Source: Luteimonas rhizosphaerae | GTDB taxonomy: Bacteria > Pseudomonadota > Gammaproteobacteria > Xanthomonadales > Xanthomonadaceae | DNA: 64,000 nt | Assembly: GCF_002849595.1 (NCBI RefSeq) | Contig: NZ_NRQR01000026.1 | Coordinates: forward strand, 1-64,000 | Reading direction: 5' to 3' | Shown here: one piece after another, positions 51,142-61,769 of the stretch | Layout of the letters: each line of letters starts with the position of its first letter | Numbering within the stretch: the first letter of the stretch is position 1 | Notes under the pieces: generated by a model | Told to the model about the DNA's origin: nothing | Databases searched by the model: none | Seen by the model: only the letters and a program-made list of their open reading frames with translations | Made by a program: the position numbers and the translations under genes

Positions 51142-51250
51142 GGCGGGGCGTGCACGGCTGCGGGGCGTGCATTGTAGAGGCTGCACCGCGCGGCGATTTC
51201 GGATCGGCGCCTGCCACTGCAACGCGCGGTGACGGGAATGGAGGCGATCG

Positions 51251-51314
51251 TGCAGGAGCGCGCTGGCGCGCGACAGGCGTTCGATCAACTGCCCATCGCG
51301 CGCGCGCTCCTGCA
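51251..51314. repeat. Inverted repeat downstream of the endonuclease I gene
   Basis: A perfect 13-bp inverted repeat (TGCAGGAGCGCGC at 51251-51263, complement at 51302-51314) with a 38-bp spacer. It lies after the stop of the endonuclease gene. It could fold into a long hairpin that stabilises or ends the transcript. Confidence 0.5.
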
Positions 51315-51361
51315 GACGCAGGCGCCGGGAATGCGGTGGTGTGCGGAACGCGCCGGCGGCG

Positions 51362-53122
<1,761 letters not shown>

Positions 53123-53247
53123 GGCGGATCCGGGCAGCAGGGACCGCACGAATCTAACGGCCGCAGATGACGCTCGATACCGGGGCAAACCCTTGCACGC
53201 GTGCGCGCGCATCGACGCCGCGGCGGCACCTCGCTAGCCTGTGCGCC

Positions 53248-55776
53248 GTGACCGCCGCCGCGCCCGCTCCCGTCTTCCCCATCACGCCGCTGCTGCCCGA
53301 GATCCTCGGCAGCCTCGCCGCGCATCCGCGTCTCGTGCTCGAGGCGCCGCCGGGCGCGGGCAAGACCACGCAGGTGCCGCTGGCGCTGCTCGCCGCCGAC
53401 TGGTTGCAGGGGCGCCGCATCGTGATGCTGGAGCCGCGCCGCGTCGCCGCACGTTCGGCCGCGGGCTTCATGGCCCGGCAGCTCGGCGAGGAGGTCGGCG
53501 GCACCGTCGGCTACCGCATCCGCTTCGAGAACCGCACCTCGGCGCGGACCCGCATCGAGGTCGTCACCGAAGGCATCCTGACCCGGATGCTGCAGGACGA
53601 TCCCGCGCTGGACGCCGTCGGCGCGCTGCTGTTCGACGAATTCCACGAACGCCATCTCGCCGGCGATCTCGGCCTCGCGCTCGCCTGCGACGTGCAGTCC
53701 GGCCTGCGCGAGGACCTGCGCCTGCTGGTGATGTCGGCGACGCTCGATGGCGCGCGCCTGGCCGACTGGCTCGACGCGCCGCGGCTGTCGAGCGCGGGGC
53801 GCAGTTTTCCGGTCGACATCCGCCATGCACCGGCGCGGCGCGACGAAGCGCTGGAGCACCAGGTCGGGCGCGTGGTTGCCGAGGCGCTGGCGACATTGCC
53901 CGGCGATGCGCTGGTGTTCCTGCCGGGGCAGCGCGAGATCGCACGGTGCCGCCAGCTGCTCGAAACCGCGCTGCCGGCCGACGTCGAACTGCTGGCGCTG
54001 CACGGCGAGCTGCCGGTCGACGCGCAGGCGCACGTGCTGCAGCCGTCGGCGGACGGGCGCCGACGCGTGGTGCTGGCGACCAACGTCGCCGAGAGCAGCG
54101 TGACCCTGCCGGGCGTGCGCATCGTCGTCGACAGCGGGCTGGCGCGCGAGCCGCGCTTCGATCCCAACAGCGGCTTCTCGCGGCTCGATGTCGTCGCGAT
54201 TCCGCAGGCCTCGGCCGACCAGCGCGCGGGCCGCGCGGGCCGCGTCGCGCCCGGAGTCGCCTTGCGTCTGTGGCCGGAATCGCAACGGCTGGAACCGCAG
54301 CGGCGGCCGGAAATCGCCCAGGTCGAACTCGCCGCACTGGCGCTGGAACTCGCGGCCTGGGGCGACGTGTCGCTGCGGTTTCCGGATCCGCCGCCGGCCG
54401 GTGCGATGGCCGCGGCGCGCGATCTGTTGCGCCGCCTCGGCGCGTTCGATGCCGGCGATACGATCACGCCGCTCGGCCGGCGCATGCTCGGCCTCGGCAC
54501 CCATCCGCGGTTCGCGGCGATGCTGCTCGCCGCCGGCACGCCCCATGCGCAGGCGCTGGCCTGCGACCTGTGCGCGCTGATCGAGGCGCGCGATCCGCTG
54601 CGCCCGTCGCCGGGCATGCCGCGCTCGGACGCGCTGGCCGCGCGCTGGCAGGCGCTGGCCGCGTTCCGCGCCGGCCGCACGCCGCCGGATGCGCAGCGCT
54701 CTACGCTCGCCGCGATCGACGCGGCGGCGAAGCAATGGCGACGGCGCCTGCGCACCGATGCGCTGCCGCCCCGCGACGCGCCGGCGCACGCGCTCGGCGA
54801 CCTGCTGGCGCATGCGTTCCCGGATCGCATCGGGCACCGCCACGCGCGCGAGACCTACCGCTATCCGCTGAGCAACGGGCGCATGGCGAAACTGTTCGAC
54901 GACAGCACCCTGGTCGGCGAGCCGTGGATCGTCGCCAGCGAGCTGCGCTTCGATGCCAAGGATGCGCTGCTGCTGCGCGGCGCGCCGGTCGACGAGGCGC
55001 ACCTGCGCGCGACCTGGCCCGAGCGCTTCTCCGATGCCGACGAAACCCGCTGGGACGCGCAGAAACGCGCGCTGGTCGGCGAGCGCGTGCGGCGCTTCGA
55101 CGGCATCGTGCTCGACGCGGTGGCCAGCGGCCGCGTCGATCCGGCGCAGGCCGCGCAGGCGCTGAGCGATGCGGTCGGTGCGCTCGGGCTCGAGGTGCTG
55201 CCGTGGCGCGACGGCCTGCGGCAATGGCGCGCGCGCGTGCAGGGCCTGCGCGAGTGGATGCCGGAACTCGGCTTGCCGGACCTGTCCGATGCCGCGTTGC
55301 GGGACACGCGCGACGCCTGGCTGCGTCCCGCGTTCGCCGGCTGCACGCGGCTCGATGCGCTCGACGCGGAGACGTTCGCGCAGGCGCTGCAGGCACGCCT
55401 CGACTGGACGCAGCGCCAGCAGCTCGATCGCCTCGCACCCGTGCGCCTGACCGTGCCCTCGGGGCAGGCGCGCGCGATCGACTACGCGATCGACGGCGAC
55501 GGCAGCGCGCAGCCGCCGGTGCTCGCGGTCAAGCTGCAGGAACTGTTCGGTCTCGCCGAAACCCCGGCGATTGCCGACGGCCGCGTGCCGCTGACGATCC
55601 ATCTGCTGTCGCCGGCCGGGCGGCCGCTGCAGGTCACGCGCGACCTGCGCGGCTTCTGGGAGCGGACCTATCCCGAGGTGCGCAAGGAAATGAAGGGGCG
55701 CTACCCCAGGCATCCATGGCCCGAAGATCCCTGGAACGCGTCCGCAACGCATCGCGCAAAGCCGCGGGGCACCTGA
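53248..55776 (+). CDS. hrpB: ATP-dependent RNA helicase HrpB
   Basis: An 842-residue DEAH-box helicase of the HrpB type. Motif I is APPGAGKTTQVPLALL, Ia LEPRRVAARSAA, II LLFDEFHERHLAGDL, III VMSATLDGARLADWL, V VVLATNVAESSVTLPGV and VI QASADQRAGRAGRVAPG. The C-terminal HA2 and HrpB-specific domains follow, ending RYPRHPWPEDPWNASATHRA...PRGT. GTG 53248 (VTAAAPAPVFPI) is preferred, and the ATG at 53167 would add 27 Arg/Ala-rich residues. HrpB is implicated in ribosome-related RNA processing and, in some species, mRNA processing. The last 18 codons are duplicated downstream in the same frame. Confidence 0.93.
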   Translation: MTAAAPAPVFPITPLLPEILGSLAAHPRLVLEAPPGAGKTTQVPLALLAADWLQGRRIVMLEPRRVAARSAAGFMARQLGEEVGGTVGYRIRFENRTSARTRIEVVTEGILTRMLQDDPALDAVGALLFDEFHERHLAGDLGLALACDVQSGLREDLRLLVMSATLDGARLADWLDAPRLSSAGRSFPVDIRHAPARRDEALEHQVGRVVAEALATLPGDALVFLPGQREIARCRQLLETALPADVELLALHGELPVDAQAHVLQPSADGRRRVVLATNVAESSVTLPGVRIVVDSGLAREPRFDPNSGFSRLDVVAIPQASADQRAGRAGRVAPGVALRLWPESQRLEPQRRPEIAQVELAALALELAAWGDVSLRFPDPPPAGAMAAARDLLRRLGAFDAGDTITPLGRRMLGLGTHPRFAAMLLAAGTPHAQALACDLCALIEARDPLRPSPGMPRSDALAARWQALAAFRAGRTPPDAQRSTLAAIDAAAKQWRRRLRTDALPPRDAPAHALGDLLAHAFPDRIGHRHARETYRYPLSNGRMAKLFDDSTLVGEPWIVASELRFDAKDALLLRGAPVDEAHLRATWPERFSDADETRWDAQKRALVGERVRRFDGIVLDAVASGRVDPAQAAQALSDAVGALGLEVLPWRDGLRQWRARVQGLREWMPELGLPDLSDAALRDTRDAWLRPAFAGCTRLDALDAETFAQALQARLDWTQRQQLDRLAPVRLTVPSGQARAIDYAIDGDGSAQPPVLAVKLQELFGLAETPAIADGRVPLTIHLLSPAGRPLQVTRDLRGFWERTYPEVRKEMKGRYPRHPWPEDPWNASATHRAKPRGT

Positions 55777-55899
55777 GGCTCGACGACCCGCATCCGTGGC
55801 GACGGTGGCCCATGGCCGGGGTCGTCGCGGGCGTGCGGGGCGCGGCCGGACGATCCCTGGAACGCATTCGCGACACACCACGCGACACCGCGCGGTACC
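55720..55899 (+). repeat. In-frame duplication of the hrpB C-terminal tail codons
   Basis: Codons 55720-55773 encode the tail PEDPWNASATHRAKPRGT before the hrpB stop. An imperfect copy at 55846-55899 encodes PDDPWNAFATHHATPRGT in the same phase, 126 nt downstream. The frame stays open from just after the stop to 56093. Confidence 0.7.
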
Positions 55900-56090
55900 C
55901 GGGACCCGTCGATCGGGACCGAGGTGTCGAACATGACAGGGCGCCGCCGCGCGTGTTCCGCCTGCCGTTGGCCGCCCGCCGATGCGAAACGGCGCTTGAA
56001 CGCGGCGCGGCACGGCCGCAGCTGTCACGTCCGGTCGACCTCACCGGCCGCAGACTGGCTCGCCTCCCTTACCGGACTTCCAAGGAATCC
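55777..56090. other. Intergenic region holding the hrpB tail duplication
   Basis: About 314 bp between hrpB and the small membrane protein gene. It holds the second copy of the hrpB tail and nothing else recognisable. No start codon with a ribosome site precedes the copy, so I do not call a separate gene. Confidence 0.5.
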
Positions 56091-56453
56091 ATGATGAGCA
56101 AGTTCGAACAGCTGTCCGACAAGGCCATTACGCTGGTCGGCCAGGCCGGCGACAGCCTGCGCCACGCCATTCCGGATTCGGCCGAGAAGTGGCTGCAGAC
56201 CGGTATCGCGATCGGAGCGGCCAAGTCGGGTGCACGCGTTGCCGGCGGCTTCCTGCGCCGCAATCCCGCGATCCTCGCTGCCAGCCTCGCCGGCGCCGGG
56301 CTCGTCTGGCTGGCCGCGCGCCAGTACAAGAAGAAGAAAGAGAACGGCACCATCGAAGGCTCGTCGCGCCGCATCGAGGCCAAGCGCGCGCCGTCGCGTC
56401 GTCGCACGACGACCCGTCGCGGCCCGGCGGCTGCGTCCTCGAACCAGGACTGA
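56091..56453 (+). CDS. Small membrane protein with basic C-terminal tail
   Basis: A 120-residue protein. An amphipathic N-terminal part (KFEQLSDKAITLVGQAGDSL, then DSAEKWLQTGIAIGAAKSGA) precedes one membrane helix (NPAILAASLAGAGLVWLAAR). The last 45 residues are strongly basic (KKKKENGTIEGSSRRIEAKR, PSRRRTTTRRGP), like a tail that binds nucleic acid or anionic lipid. Related small proteins occur in Xanthomonadaceae, but no function is known. AAGGA at 56082-56086 precedes two adjacent ATGs (56091 and 56094). A strong terminator follows. Confidence 0.8.
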   Translation: MMSKFEQLSDKAITLVGQAGDSLRHAIPDSAEKWLQTGIAIGAAKSGARVAGGFLRRNPAILAASLAGAGLVWLAARQYKKKKENGTIEGSSRRIEAKRAPSRRRTTTRRGPAAASSNQD

Positions 56454-56483
56454 CGCACCGCAGGCGTTGCCTGCAGCCCAACG

Positions 56484-56515
56484 AAAACGCGCGCCCCGGG
56501 GCGCGCGTTTTTTTT
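56484..56515. terminator. Bidirectional rho-independent terminator
   Basis: A perfect 20-nt palindrome (CGCGCGCCCC/GGGGCGCGCG, 56488-56507) is flanked by AAAA on the left and eight T residues on the right. It can end both the small membrane protein transcript and the opposing kinase transcript. Confidence 0.92.
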
Positions 56516-56536
56516 GGGTCATCTCGAACCCGCGAA

Positions 56537-57703
56537 TCAGGCGTGGGCGTCGTCGTCCTGGTCCGCCTCGAGCCGTTCGACCGTGCCGTCGGCCTCGGCC
56601 GTGGCCAGGTCGCCGGAGATTTCCGGCAACTCGATGACGAACCGCGAGCCGCCGCCCTCGCGGTCTTCGTACCAGAGCTGGCCGCCGAGATTGACGACGA
56701 TCTGCTTGGCCAGCGACAGGCCCAGTCCGCTGGAGCGGCCGTCGTCCTTGCCCGCATGCGCGAGGCGCGAGAACGGGCGGAACAGCGCGTGCTGCAGATC
56801 GCGCGCGATGCCCGGGCCGCGGTCCTCGACCAGCAGCTGCCAGAAGCCGACGCCGCCGCCGCGCATCGACAGGTCGACGTCGCTGTCGGGCGCGTACTTG
56901 ATCGCGTTGGTGATCAGGTTCTCGGCGACCTGGCGCAATACCAGCGCGTCCACCGCGACCAGCGGCGACACGTCCGGCGCACGCATCTGCAGCGCCACGC
57001 CGCGGTCCTCGAACTGCAGGCCGTAGCGGTCGACCAGCCAGTCGAGCACGTCGCGCAGCGCCGTCGCCTGCGGCGCGTCGCCTTCCTTCTTGCGGTCCTG
57101 GGTTTCCAGGTAACGACGGATGTAGCCCAGCGCGTCTTCGGCGCTGTCATGGATCATCTTGTGATAGCGCGGCACGCGCTCGGGCTTGGTCTCGCCCTTG
57201 ATCAGCATGTCGCTGGCGAACCAGATGCTCGACAGCGGATTCTTCAGATCGTGCGCGACCAGGTTCACCAGCTCCTGGCGCTCGCGCGCGATTCGCTCCA
57301 GCCGGTCGCGGGTCTGCTTGAGGCCGACGTGCGCGTTGACGCGCGCGAGCAGCTCTTCGGGCATGAACGGCTTCGTGACGTAGTCGACGGCGCCCGAGTC
57401 GAACGCGCGCAGCAGCAGTTCGCGGTCCTGGGCGACGGTCAGGAACACCACCGGCAGGCGCAGCAGGTCCGGGTTCTGCTTGATCTCGGCCAGCAGCGCG
57501 AAGCCGTCCATGTTCGGCATCAGCATGTCGAGCAGCATCAGGTCCGGCTGCAGCGTCGCCAGGATCGACAGGGCCTCGGCGCCATCGCTGGCAGTGGCGA
57601 CCTCGTAGCCGTGCCGGCTCAGCAACGAGCTGACCACCCGCAGGTTGGCGGGCTGGTCGTCGACGACAAGAATGCGTCCGCTGGCGTTGATCGAAGTCGG
57701 CAT
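56537..57703 (-). CDS. Response regulator receiver fused to histidine kinase
   Basis: A 388-residue hybrid with the receiver first. The receiver domain (about 10-125) has the acidic pair in VVDDQPANLR, phospho-acceptor Asp59 in LMLLDMLMPNMDG, Thr in FLTVAQD and Lys in YVTKPFMPEE. A short coiled-coil linker leads to a HisKA domain with His151 in LVAHDLKNPLSSIW, then an HATPase_c domain with the N-box VAENLITNAIKYAPDSD and G-boxes VEDRGPGIARD and GRSSGLGLSLAKQI. No membrane segment is present, so it is cytosolic and probably receives phosphate from another kinase. The start is ATG 57703; the upstream open frame is rejected. No partner regulator is adjacent. Confidence 0.92.
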   Translation of the reverse strand: MPTSINASGRILVVDDQPANLRVVSSLLSRHGYEVATASDGAEALSILATLQPDLMLLDMLMPNMDGFALLAEIKQNPDLLRLPVVFLTVAQDRELLLRAFDSGAVDYVTKPFMPEELLARVNAHVGLKQTRDRLERIARERQELVNLVAHDLKNPLSSIWFASDMLIKGETKPERVPRYHKMIHDSAEDALGYIRRYLETQDRKKEGDAPQATALRDVLDWLVDRYGLQFEDRGVALQMRAPDVSPLVAVDALVLRQVAENLITNAIKYAPDSDVDLSMRGGGVGFWQLLVEDRGPGIARDLQHALFRPFSRLAHAGKDDGRSSGLGLSLAKQIVVNLGGQLWYEDREGGGSRFVIELPEISGDLATAEADGTVERLEADQDDDAHA

Positions 57704-57869
57704 GTCTCTGGCTGCGTTGCCCCATGGCGGTGATGGACATCGCGCGCGCACGCGTCCGGCGCAGACGGTAACAGAAATCTCACGATCCCCGCGCACGCTC
57801 CCAACAAGTGGCGTTAACTGAACGCAACTCCCGCCAACGTCGGACACGGAACGCGCACCTTCGCCGGGC

Positions 57870-58412
57870 TCATGCCGGCAACGCGCGCCACGCCCCGGGG
57901 CCCAGCGTGTCGAGCGCCCAGTCGCCGATCGCCACCCGCACCAGGCGCAGGGTCGGCAGGCCGACGGCGGCCGTCATCCGCCGGACCTGGCGGTTGCGGC
58001 CTTCGCGGAGCGTGATGGCCAGCCACGCATCCGGCACCGACTTGCGGAACCGCACCGGCGGATCGCGCGGCCAGAACACCGGCGCGGGATCCAGCAGCGC
58101 GACCGCGGCCGGGCGCGTGGGACCGTCGTTGAGGGCGACGCCATCGCGCAGCGCCTGCAGCTGCGCCGCGTCCGGCGTGCCTTCGACCTGCACGTGATAG
58201 GTCTTGGGCAGCTTGTGCCGCGGATCGGTGATGCGGTGCGCGAGGCCGCCGTCGTCGGTCAGCAGCAGCAGGCCTTCGCTGTCGTGATCGAGCCTGCCGG
58301 CAGGATAGACGCCGGTCGGCAGGCCGAACCCGGCGAGCGTCGGACGCGGCGGCTGGCTGCGGTCGGTGAACTGGCACAGCACGCCGTGGGGCTTGTTGAA
58401 CGCGATCAGCAT
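57870..58412 (-). CDS. rluE: 23S rRNA pseudouridine(2457) synthase RluE
   Basis: A 180-residue RsuA-family pseudouridine synthase lacking the N-terminal S4 domain, the layout of RluE. It begins [16 protein letters not shown]. The catalytic Asp is in [20 protein letters not shown] (GRLDxxxxGLLLLT), followed by [14 protein letters not shown] and the C-terminal [20 protein letters not shown]. The product isomerises U2457 of 23S rRNA. ATG 58412 is the obvious start; the frame is open upstream without a ribosome site. It lies between the kinase and the methyltransferase, all on the minus strand, but gaps of 100-165 nt suggest separate promoters. Confidence 0.92.
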   Translation of the reverse strand: MLIAFNKPHGVLCQFTDRSQPPRPTLAGFGLPTGVYPAGRLDHDSEGLLLLTDDGGLAHRITDPRHKLPKTYHVQVEGTPDAAQLQALRDGVALNDGPTRPAAVALLDPAPVFWPRDPPVRFRKSVPDAWLAITLREGRNRQVRRMTAAVGLPTLRLVRVAIGDWALDTLGPGAWRALPA

Positions 58413-58513
58413 CGAGGCGGCGACAGGACGAGAGACGCGCGACGCGCATCGCCGCGACGAGCGCGCGCGGTCCGGTCGCGACGACCGGGCCCGCGCCGCG
58501 TGCCGGAGCCGGC

Positions 58514-59365
58514 TTACGGCTTGACGAAGCGCAGCGTCATCCGGTCGCTCTCGCCGATCGCCTGGTAGCGCGCGGCGTCGGCAGGCTCGTGGTTGTTGCC
58601 GGGCGGCAGCATCCACACGCCCTTGGGATGGTCCTTGGTGTCGCGCGGGTTCGCGTTGATCTCGCTGCTGGCGTCGACGCGGAACCCGGCCGCCTGCGCC
58701 ATCGCGATGACCTGCGCCTGGCCGACATAGCCGCTGCGGTCATCCGCCGGCACGTCGTTCGCGGCGCGGTGTTCGACGACACCGAGCACGCCGCCCGAAC
58801 GCAGCACGTCGTAGAAGCCCTTGAACATGCCCTCGGCCTGGCCGGCGCCGCGCCAGTTGTGCACGTTGCGGAACGTCAGCACCACATCGGCCGAGCCGTC
58901 CGGCCCGAAGCGTGGTGCGGCCGGGTCGTAGGCGGCGATGCGCGTGCGGTCGAAGCGCGTCGGCGCGTCGGCGATACGCTTGTCGAGGTTGGCGCGCTGG
59001 GTCTGCTGGTAGGTGCGGCCGCGCCCTTCCGGCAGCGCCGCGGGATCGACGATCGCGGCGACGTACTGGCCGTCCTCGCGCAGGTACGGCGCCAGGATCT
59101 CCATGTACCAGCCGGCGCCGGGCGTGATCTCGATGACGGTCTGTTCCGGACGCACGCCGAAGAAGGCCAGGGTCTCGCGCGGATGGCGGTAGACGTCGCG
59201 CGCGGTGTTCTCCGGGCTGCGCCAGTCGCCGGCCAGCACGGTGTCGAGTCGCGTGAGGTTGGCGGTATCGAGGTCGGTGGCGGTGTCGGCCTGCGTCTGC
59301 GGACCGGAGGCGCAGCCGGCGAGGGCCAGCACGAGGGTGGCGCACAACAACATGGAGCGTTGCAT
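58514..59365 (-). CDS. Methyltransferase-fold lipoprotein
   Basis: A 283-residue protein combining a clear lipoprotein signal ([18 protein letters not shown], Cys18) with a class I SAM-methyltransferase fold. The nucleotide-binding region reads [20 protein letters not shown], and [14 protein letters not shown] corresponds to motif [12 protein letters not shown] is a further core strand. The C-terminal half contains [13 protein letters not shown]. Proteins of this kind are annotated as class I methyltransferases in many proteobacteria. Placing a SAM-type fold in the periplasm is odd because SAM is cytosolic, so the true ligand may differ. ATG 59365 is preceded by CGGAG. Confidence 0.87.
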   Translation of the reverse strand: MQRSMLLCATLVLALAGCASGPQTQADTATDLDTANLTRLDTVLAGDWRSPENTARDVYRHPRETLAFFGVRPEQTVIEITPGAGWYMEILAPYLREDGQYVAAIVDPAALPEGRGRTYQQTQRANLDKRIADAPTRFDRTRIAAYDPAAPRFGPDGSADVVLTFRNVHNWRGAGQAEGMFKGFYDVLRSGGVLGVVEHRAANDVPADDRSGYVGQAQVIAMAQAAGFRVDASSEINANPRDTKDHPKGVWMLPPGNNHEPADAARYQAIGESDRMTLRFVKP

Positions 59366-59550
59366 GGTCGGAACTCCGGTTCGCGAAAGTCGCGCAAGGG
59401 TGCCACAACCGCCGCAGCGCCGCGTGTGCAGGCAGGTGCCGGCCTGCGCGGCGATCGGCGCGCGCATCCGGAACACTGTTTCCGCCGCGGGCCATGCGCG
59501 CTGTCGTGCACGCGTGCCTATGCTGGCCGCCCTGCACAGAGGAGTGGACG

Positions 59551-60501
59551 ATGGCGGACCGTGAACTCGGACGCTCGGGCCTGCGGATCTCGCCGCTGGC
59601 CTTCGGCGGCAACGTGTTCGGCTGGAGCGCCGACGAGGCGACCTCGTTCGCGCTGCTCGACGAATGCGTTGCGCTGGGTCTGGACCTCGTCGACACCGCC
59701 GACGTCTATTCGGCCTGGGCCGACGGCAATGCCGGCGGCGAGTCCGAAACGCTGATCGGACGCTGGCTGCAGCGCAGCGGCCGGCGCGACCGCGTCGTCA
59801 TCGCGACCAAGGTCGCGAAATGGGCGTCGCGCAAGGGACTGGCGCCGGCCAACATCCAGGCCGCCTGCGAGGACTCGCTGCGGCGGCTGCGCACCGACGT
59901 CATCGATCTCTACCAGGCACACGAGGACGATCCGACGGTGCCGCTGGAAGACACCCTCGGCGCGTTCTCGCGTCTCATCGAGCAGGGCAAGGTGCGCGCG
60001 ATCGGCGCGTCCAACTACAGCGCCCCGCGCCTGGCCGAAGCGCTGGACGTCGCCCGGCGCCACCGCCTGCCGCGCTTCGAGACGCTGCAGCCCGAGTACA
60101 ACCTCGTGGACCGGTCGGGATACGAAGCGGAGCTCGCGCCGCTGGTGCGCGAGCACGGCATCGGCGTCATCAGTTACTACGCGCTCGCCAGCGGCTTCCT
60201 CAGTGGCAAGTACCGCAGCGAGGCCGACGGCGCGAAGAGCGCCGCGCGTGGTGCGCAGGTCGTGCAGCGGTATCTCAATCCCCGCGGCAAGCGCATTCTC
60301 GCCGCGCTCGACGATGCCGCCTGCCGGCATTCGGCGACCGTCGCCCAGATCGCGCTGGCCTGGTTGATCGCGCGCCCGGGCATCACCGCGCCGATCGTCA
60401 GCGCGACCAGCGTCGCGCAGCTGCGCGAACTGGCCGCCGCGCGCACCCTGTTGCTGACGAAGGCCGACATCGCCGCGCTCGACGGCGCCAGCGCCGGCTG
60501 A
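59551..60501 (+). CDS. Aldo/keto reductase
   Basis: A 316-residue aldo/keto reductase (TIM barrel, NADPH-dependent). It starts MADRELGRSGLRISPLAFGG. The catalytic Asp and Tyr are in LVDTADVYSAWADG, Lys in VIATKVAKWA, and His in DLYQAHEDDPTVPLED (YQAHEDD). The cofactor-binding part near the end is ARPGITAPIVSATSVAQL. The gene layout and GLGxSGLxISPLxFGG-type opening place it in the YajO/Tas-like branch. Its natural substrate is unknown. ATG 59551 is preceded by GGAG. It is divergent from the lipoprotein methyltransferase and 82 nt upstream of the next oxidoreductase. Confidence 0.93.
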   Translation: MADRELGRSGLRISPLAFGGNVFGWSADEATSFALLDECVALGLDLVDTADVYSAWADGNAGGESETLIGRWLQRSGRRDRVVIATKVAKWASRKGLAPANIQAACEDSLRRLRTDVIDLYQAHEDDPTVPLEDTLGAFSRLIEQGKVRAIGASNYSAPRLAEALDVARRHRLPRFETLQPEYNLVDRSGYEAELAPLVREHGIGVISYYALASGFLSGKYRSEADGAKSAARGAQVVQRYLNPRGKRILAALDDAACRHSATVAQIALAWLIARPGITAPIVSATSVAQLRELAAARTLLLTKADIAALDGASAG

Positions 60502-60583
60502 GCCCGCGCTGCGTTGACGCGCCGCCACGGGCGCGGCGCGCATGCTGCACGGCGTCGGCCTCTTTCCGACTGGAGCGTCCGTC

Positions 60584-61609
60584 ATGAACGACACCCTCAA
60601 TACCCGCATCGTCCTCGCCGCCCGCCCCCGGGGCGCCCCGACCGACACCGACTTCCGCCGCGAGCAGGTGCCGCTGGCGTCGCCGCGCAACGGCCAGGTG
60701 CTGCTGCGCAACCGCTGGCTGTCGCTCGATCCCTACATGCGCGGGCGCATGAATGCCGGGCGTTCCTATGCGGCGCCGATCGAGGTCGGTGACGTCATGG
60801 ACGGCGCGACGGTGTCGGAAGTGGTGGAGTCGCTGCATCCCGCGTGGTCGCCCGGCGATCTGGTGCTCGCGCATGCCGGCTGGCAGACGCACGCCGTCGT
60901 CGATGGCGAGGCGCTGCGGCGCAAGCTCGATCCCGATGGCGTGCCGCTGTCGACCGCGCTCGGCGTCTATGGCATGCCCGGTTTCACCGCGTACGCGGGC
61001 CTGCGCGAGATCGGCAAGCCGCAGCACGGCGAAACGCTCGTCGTCGCCGCGGCCAGCGGCCCGGTCGGCGCCACGGTCGGCCAGATTGCCCGGCAGGCCG
61101 GCGCGCGCGTGGTCGGCATCGCCGGCGGCGCGGAGAAGGTCGCGCACGTGCGCGACGACCTCGGTTTCGACGTTGCGCTCGATCACCGCGCCGACGATTT
61201 CGCCGCGCAGCTCGCAGCCGCGTGCCCCGATGGCATCGACGTCTACTTCGAGAACGTGGGCGGCAAGGTGTTCGACGCCGTGCTGCCGCTGCTCAACGAC
61301 TTCGCGCGCATTCCGGTCTGCGGCCTCGTCGCGCACTACAACGACACCGCGCCGCCGGCCGGCCCCGACCGCGTGCCGCAGCTGATGGGGTTGATCCTGT
61401 CGCGGCACCTGACGGTGCGCGGCTTCATCCAGCACGATTTCATCCAGCTGTATCCCGAGTTCCTGCGCGAGATGGGACGCTGGCTGCAGGACGGCAGGAT
61501 CCGCTATCGCGAGGACGTCATCGACGGCCTCGACAACGCGCCGGCGGGCCTGATCGGGCTGTTGCAGGGCCGGAACTTCGGCAAGCTGCTGGTGCGCATC
61601 GCGGACTGA
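60584..61609 (+). CDS. NADP-dependent oxidoreductase (MDR, prostaglandin/leukotriene reductase type)
   Basis: A 341-residue zinc-independent medium-chain reductase of the CurA / leukotriene B4 12-hydroxydehydrogenase branch. Key parts are LLRNRWLSLDPYMRGRMNAG, LGVYGMPGFTAYAGLREIG, the Rossmann motif VVAAASGPVGATVGQIARQ, VYFENVGGKVFDAVLPLL, and RGFIQHDFIQLYPEFLREMG. Members reduce alpha,beta-unsaturated ketones and aldehydes with NADPH, often as detoxification enzymes. ATG 60584 is preceded by a TGGAG site. It may share a transcript with the aldo/keto reductase, which would make a small carbonyl-reducing unit. Confidence 0.93.
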   Translation: MNDTLNTRIVLAARPRGAPTDTDFRREQVPLASPRNGQVLLRNRWLSLDPYMRGRMNAGRSYAAPIEVGDVMDGATVSEVVESLHPAWSPGDLVLAHAGWQTHAVVDGEALRRKLDPDGVPLSTALGVYGMPGFTAYAGLREIGKPQHGETLVVAAASGPVGATVGQIARQAGARVVGIAGGAEKVAHVRDDLGFDVALDHRADDFAAQLAAACPDGIDVYFENVGGKVFDAVLPLLNDFARIPVCGLVAHYNDTAPPAGPDRVPQLMGLILSRHLTVRGFIQHDFIQLYPEFLREMGRWLQDGRIRYREDVIDGLDNAPAGLIGLLQGRNFGKLLVRIAD

Positions 61610-61724
61610 GGCAACGCGTCCCGGGGCGCCGGTCGACATCGTGTCGGAGAACGCGGCGCGCGCGATCGACCTCCACGTCGCGTGCTGCGGGCGTCGCTGC
61701 GTAAACGCCGCTCCCGTAACGCAG

Positions 61725-61746
61725 CGGGCCCGCCGAAGCGGGCCCG
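61725..61746. terminator. Hairpin between convergent genes
   Basis: A perfect 9-bp stem (CGGGCCCGC/GCGGGCCCG) with loop CGAA lies between the MDR oxidoreductase gene (+) and icd (-). There is no T-run on either side, so the terminator call rests on position and stem strength. Confidence 0.5.
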
Positions 61747-61769
61747 TGCAAAGACGTGGGACGACGCGT

